NCBI GenBank assembly: GCA_025351065.1 | Contig: JANXWQ010000157.1 | Location: 1-6,039 of the forward strand | Direction: 5' to 3' | DNA from: Chthoniobacter sp. | Lineage (GTDB): Bacteria > Verrucomicrobiota > Verrucomicrobiia > Chthoniobacterales > Chthoniobacteraceae | DNA: 6,039 bases | Part shown: piece after piece, positions 4,766 through 6,039 of the stretch | Layout: each line of letters starts with the position of its first letter | Position numbering within the stretch: the first letter of the stretch is position 1 | Program-made: the position numbers and the translations under genes | The notes under the pieces: generated by a model | Told to the model about the DNA's origin: nothing | The model's input: the letters and a program-made list of their open reading frames with translations, nothing else | Database searches by the model: none

Positions 4766-6039
4766 ATGACCCGCTTTTTTCGCAACGCTCCGATCCAGCG
4801 CAAGCTGACGCTCATCATTCTGGTGAGCTGCGCGGCGGCGTTGCTCGCGGCGGCGGCGGTCGAGGCCGGCTTCCGGCTGCTCACGGAGCGGAGCGATTTC
4901 AAGCGCGACATCTCCACGCTCTCGCGGGTCATCGCGTCCGATACCGCAGCGGCGGTCGTTTTCCAGGACGAAAAGGGCGCGCAGGAGGCGCTCGCCGCGC
5001 TGCGGGAAAACACGGCCGTTCGCTCGGCGGGAATCTGGCTGCCGGATGGGCGGATGTTTTCCCGCTACGGCGAGCCCGACGCCCTGCCCCGCGCAGAAAG
5101 CCGCACGCGCTTCGCCCGCTCGAATTACGAGGGCCTGATGCTCCGGCACTTTGAGCCCCTGCTGCTCAACGGCGAGCACGTCGGCACGCTCTATCTGCGG
5201 GCCGACTCCGGCCCCGAGCTGGCGCACGCTGCGCGCTACGACGGGCTCATTCTGCTCGCGGTCATCGGCATCTCCTCGCTGACCGCCTTCCTCGTTTCCA
5301 AGCGGCTTCGGACGAGCATTTCCGACCCGATCCGCGCGCTCGCCAGCACCGCGGCCGCCATCGCCGCGGACAAGGACTACGCGCTGCGCGCGAAAAAATT
5401 CGCGCCCGACGAGGTCGGCGCGCTGACCGATGTCTTCAACTACATGCTCGACGAAATCCAAGGCCAGCACACCAAGCTGCGCCGTGAGATCGCCGAGCGC
5501 GAGCGCGCCGAGCAGGAGGTGGACAAGCTGCACAAGCAGGTGCTTTCCGCCTCACGCCAGGCGGGCATGGCGGAGGTCGCGACCGGCGTGCTGCACAATG
5601 TCGGCAACGTCCTCAACAGCGTGAACATCTCCACCGCGCTGCTCAACGAGCAGCTCGACAAATCGCGCGCCACGAATGTCACGCGCCTCGCGCATCTGCT
5701 CCGCAGCCGTGCCGGTGATCTCGGCGATTTCGTAACGAACGACCCGAAAGGCCGGGCGCTGCCGGAGTATGTGGCGGAACTCGGCCAGCGGCTCGACGCG
5801 GAGCGGATGAAAATGCACGGCGAGCTGCAATCGCTCGCGGCGAACATCGAGCACATCAAGGAGATCGTGGCCATGCAGCAGAACTACGCCAAGGTCTCCG
5901 GCGAGACCGAATCGCTCGCGGTCACCGGCCTCGTCGAGGACGCACTGCGGATGAACGCAGCCGCCTTCGTCCGCCACGGCGTGACGCTGCAACGCGATCT
6001 CACGCCCGTGCCTTTCGTCTCCGTGGACAAGCACAAGGT
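4766..6039 (+). CDS. Membrane sensor histidine kinase with LHNVGN H-box (3' end outside window)
   Basis: The frame is open from the ATG at 4766 to the right edge, 424 residues, with no stop. The first membrane helix is at about 14-36 and the second at about 159-178. The periplasmic part between them (37-158) resembles a CHASE8-type sensor (TLSRVIASDTAAAVVFQD at 51-68, GIWLPDGRMFSRYG at 89-102). A HAMP linker follows (about 179-231, with the DPIRAL and DEVGALTDVFNYML signatures), then a charged coiled coil (232-262). The phosphoacceptor region reads MAEVATGVLHNVGNVLNSVN (268-287). His277 is the probable phosphorylation site, set in HNVGN rather than the usual HExxxP. A long helical dimerisation segment follows and reaches the start of the ATPase domain (VEDALRMN, 390-397). 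The N, G1 and G2 boxes would lie outside the window. A GGGAGA at 4748-4753 is too far (12 nt) to be a good ribosome site. Signal and partner regulator are unknown. Confidence 0.9.
   Translation, partial: MTRFFRNAPIQRKLTLIILVSCAAALLAAAAVEAGFRLLTERSDFKRDISTLSRVIASDTAAAVVFQDEKGAQEALAALRENTAVRSAGIWLPDGRMFSRYGEPDALPRAESRTRFARSNYEGLMLRHFEPLLLNGEHVGTLYLRADSGPELAHAARYDGLILLAVIGISSLTAFLVSKRLRTSISDPIRALASTAAAIAADKDYALRAKKFAPDEVGALTDVFNYMLDEIQGQHTKLRREIAERERAEQEVDKLHKQVLSASRQAGMAEVATGVLHNVGNVLNSVNISTALLNEQLDKSRATNVTRLAHLLRSRAGDLGDFVTNDPKGRALPEYVAELGQRLDAERMKMHGELQSLAANIEHIKEIVAMQQNYAKVSGETESLAVTGLVEDALRMNAAAFVRHGVTLQRDLTPVPFVSVDKHK

Noticed and set aside
4746..4769. 7-codon ORF overlapping the kinase start by ATGA, as a leader peptide
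   Set aside because: Very short, with no regulatory codon run or attenuator structure. Chance is the simpler explanation.
3463..5013. 516-codon minus-strand open frame opposite the secreted protein and kinase start
   Set aside because: It spans two well-supported plus-strand genes and their spacer and has an Arg/Ala-rich shadow composition without recognisable motifs.

Overview
The window is 6 kb of GC-rich bacterial chromosome with dense coding and very weak Shine-Dalgarno signals. Nearly every start codon lacks a purine-rich box, and three of them sit in the same YCGCATG context. The mix of families points to the Planctomycetes/Verrucomicrobia/Acidobacteria sphere, with an Opitutaceae-like verrucomicrobium the best guess. 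The clues are an Opp-type permease pair, a secreted protein with a HEWGTFT motif, a histidine kinase whose H-box reads LHNVGN, and an ACGCAGAG-type palindromic repeat. This assignment is inference from style, not from a phylogenetic marker.

Layout from left to right. A gene fragment with a hydrophobic N-terminus leaves the left edge on the minus strand (1-122). An AT-rich intergenic stretch follows, with a hairpin and T-run on the minus strand. Then come two inner-membrane permease subunits of an oligopeptide/dipeptide-type ABC importer, OppB-like (299-1246) and OppC-like (1432-2397), both on the plus strand. They are separated by an unusual 185-bp gap holding a long imperfect palindrome built of 8-nt ACGCAGAG units, flanked by a 9-bp direct repeat that includes the oppC start codon. 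A small secreted protein of unknown function (2516-3121, plus) follows, preceded by a good sigma-54 promoter look-alike. It converges with a 67-aa minus-strand gene (3134-3337) that looks like the signal peptide and first strand of a glycoside hydrolase, then stops. Divergent from that is a 418-aa secreted protein (3454-4710, plus) of a conserved but uncharacterised family. Last comes a membrane sensor histidine kinase (4766 to the right edge, plus) that runs out of the window before its ATPase domain.

Functionally, OppB and OppC would form the transmembrane channel of one importer. The binding protein and the two ATPases are not in the window, so the pair is either an orphan or its partners lie elsewhere. 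The 418-aa secreted protein and the kinase are 55 bp apart on the same strand and could be cotranscribed, but no functional link can be read from the sequence.

I see no CRISPR array, tRNA, rRNA, transposase or defence module. The most noteworthy item is the palindromic element. The flanking direct repeat suggests that it inserted exactly at the oppC start codon and split what was probably a tightly coupled oppB-oppC junction.
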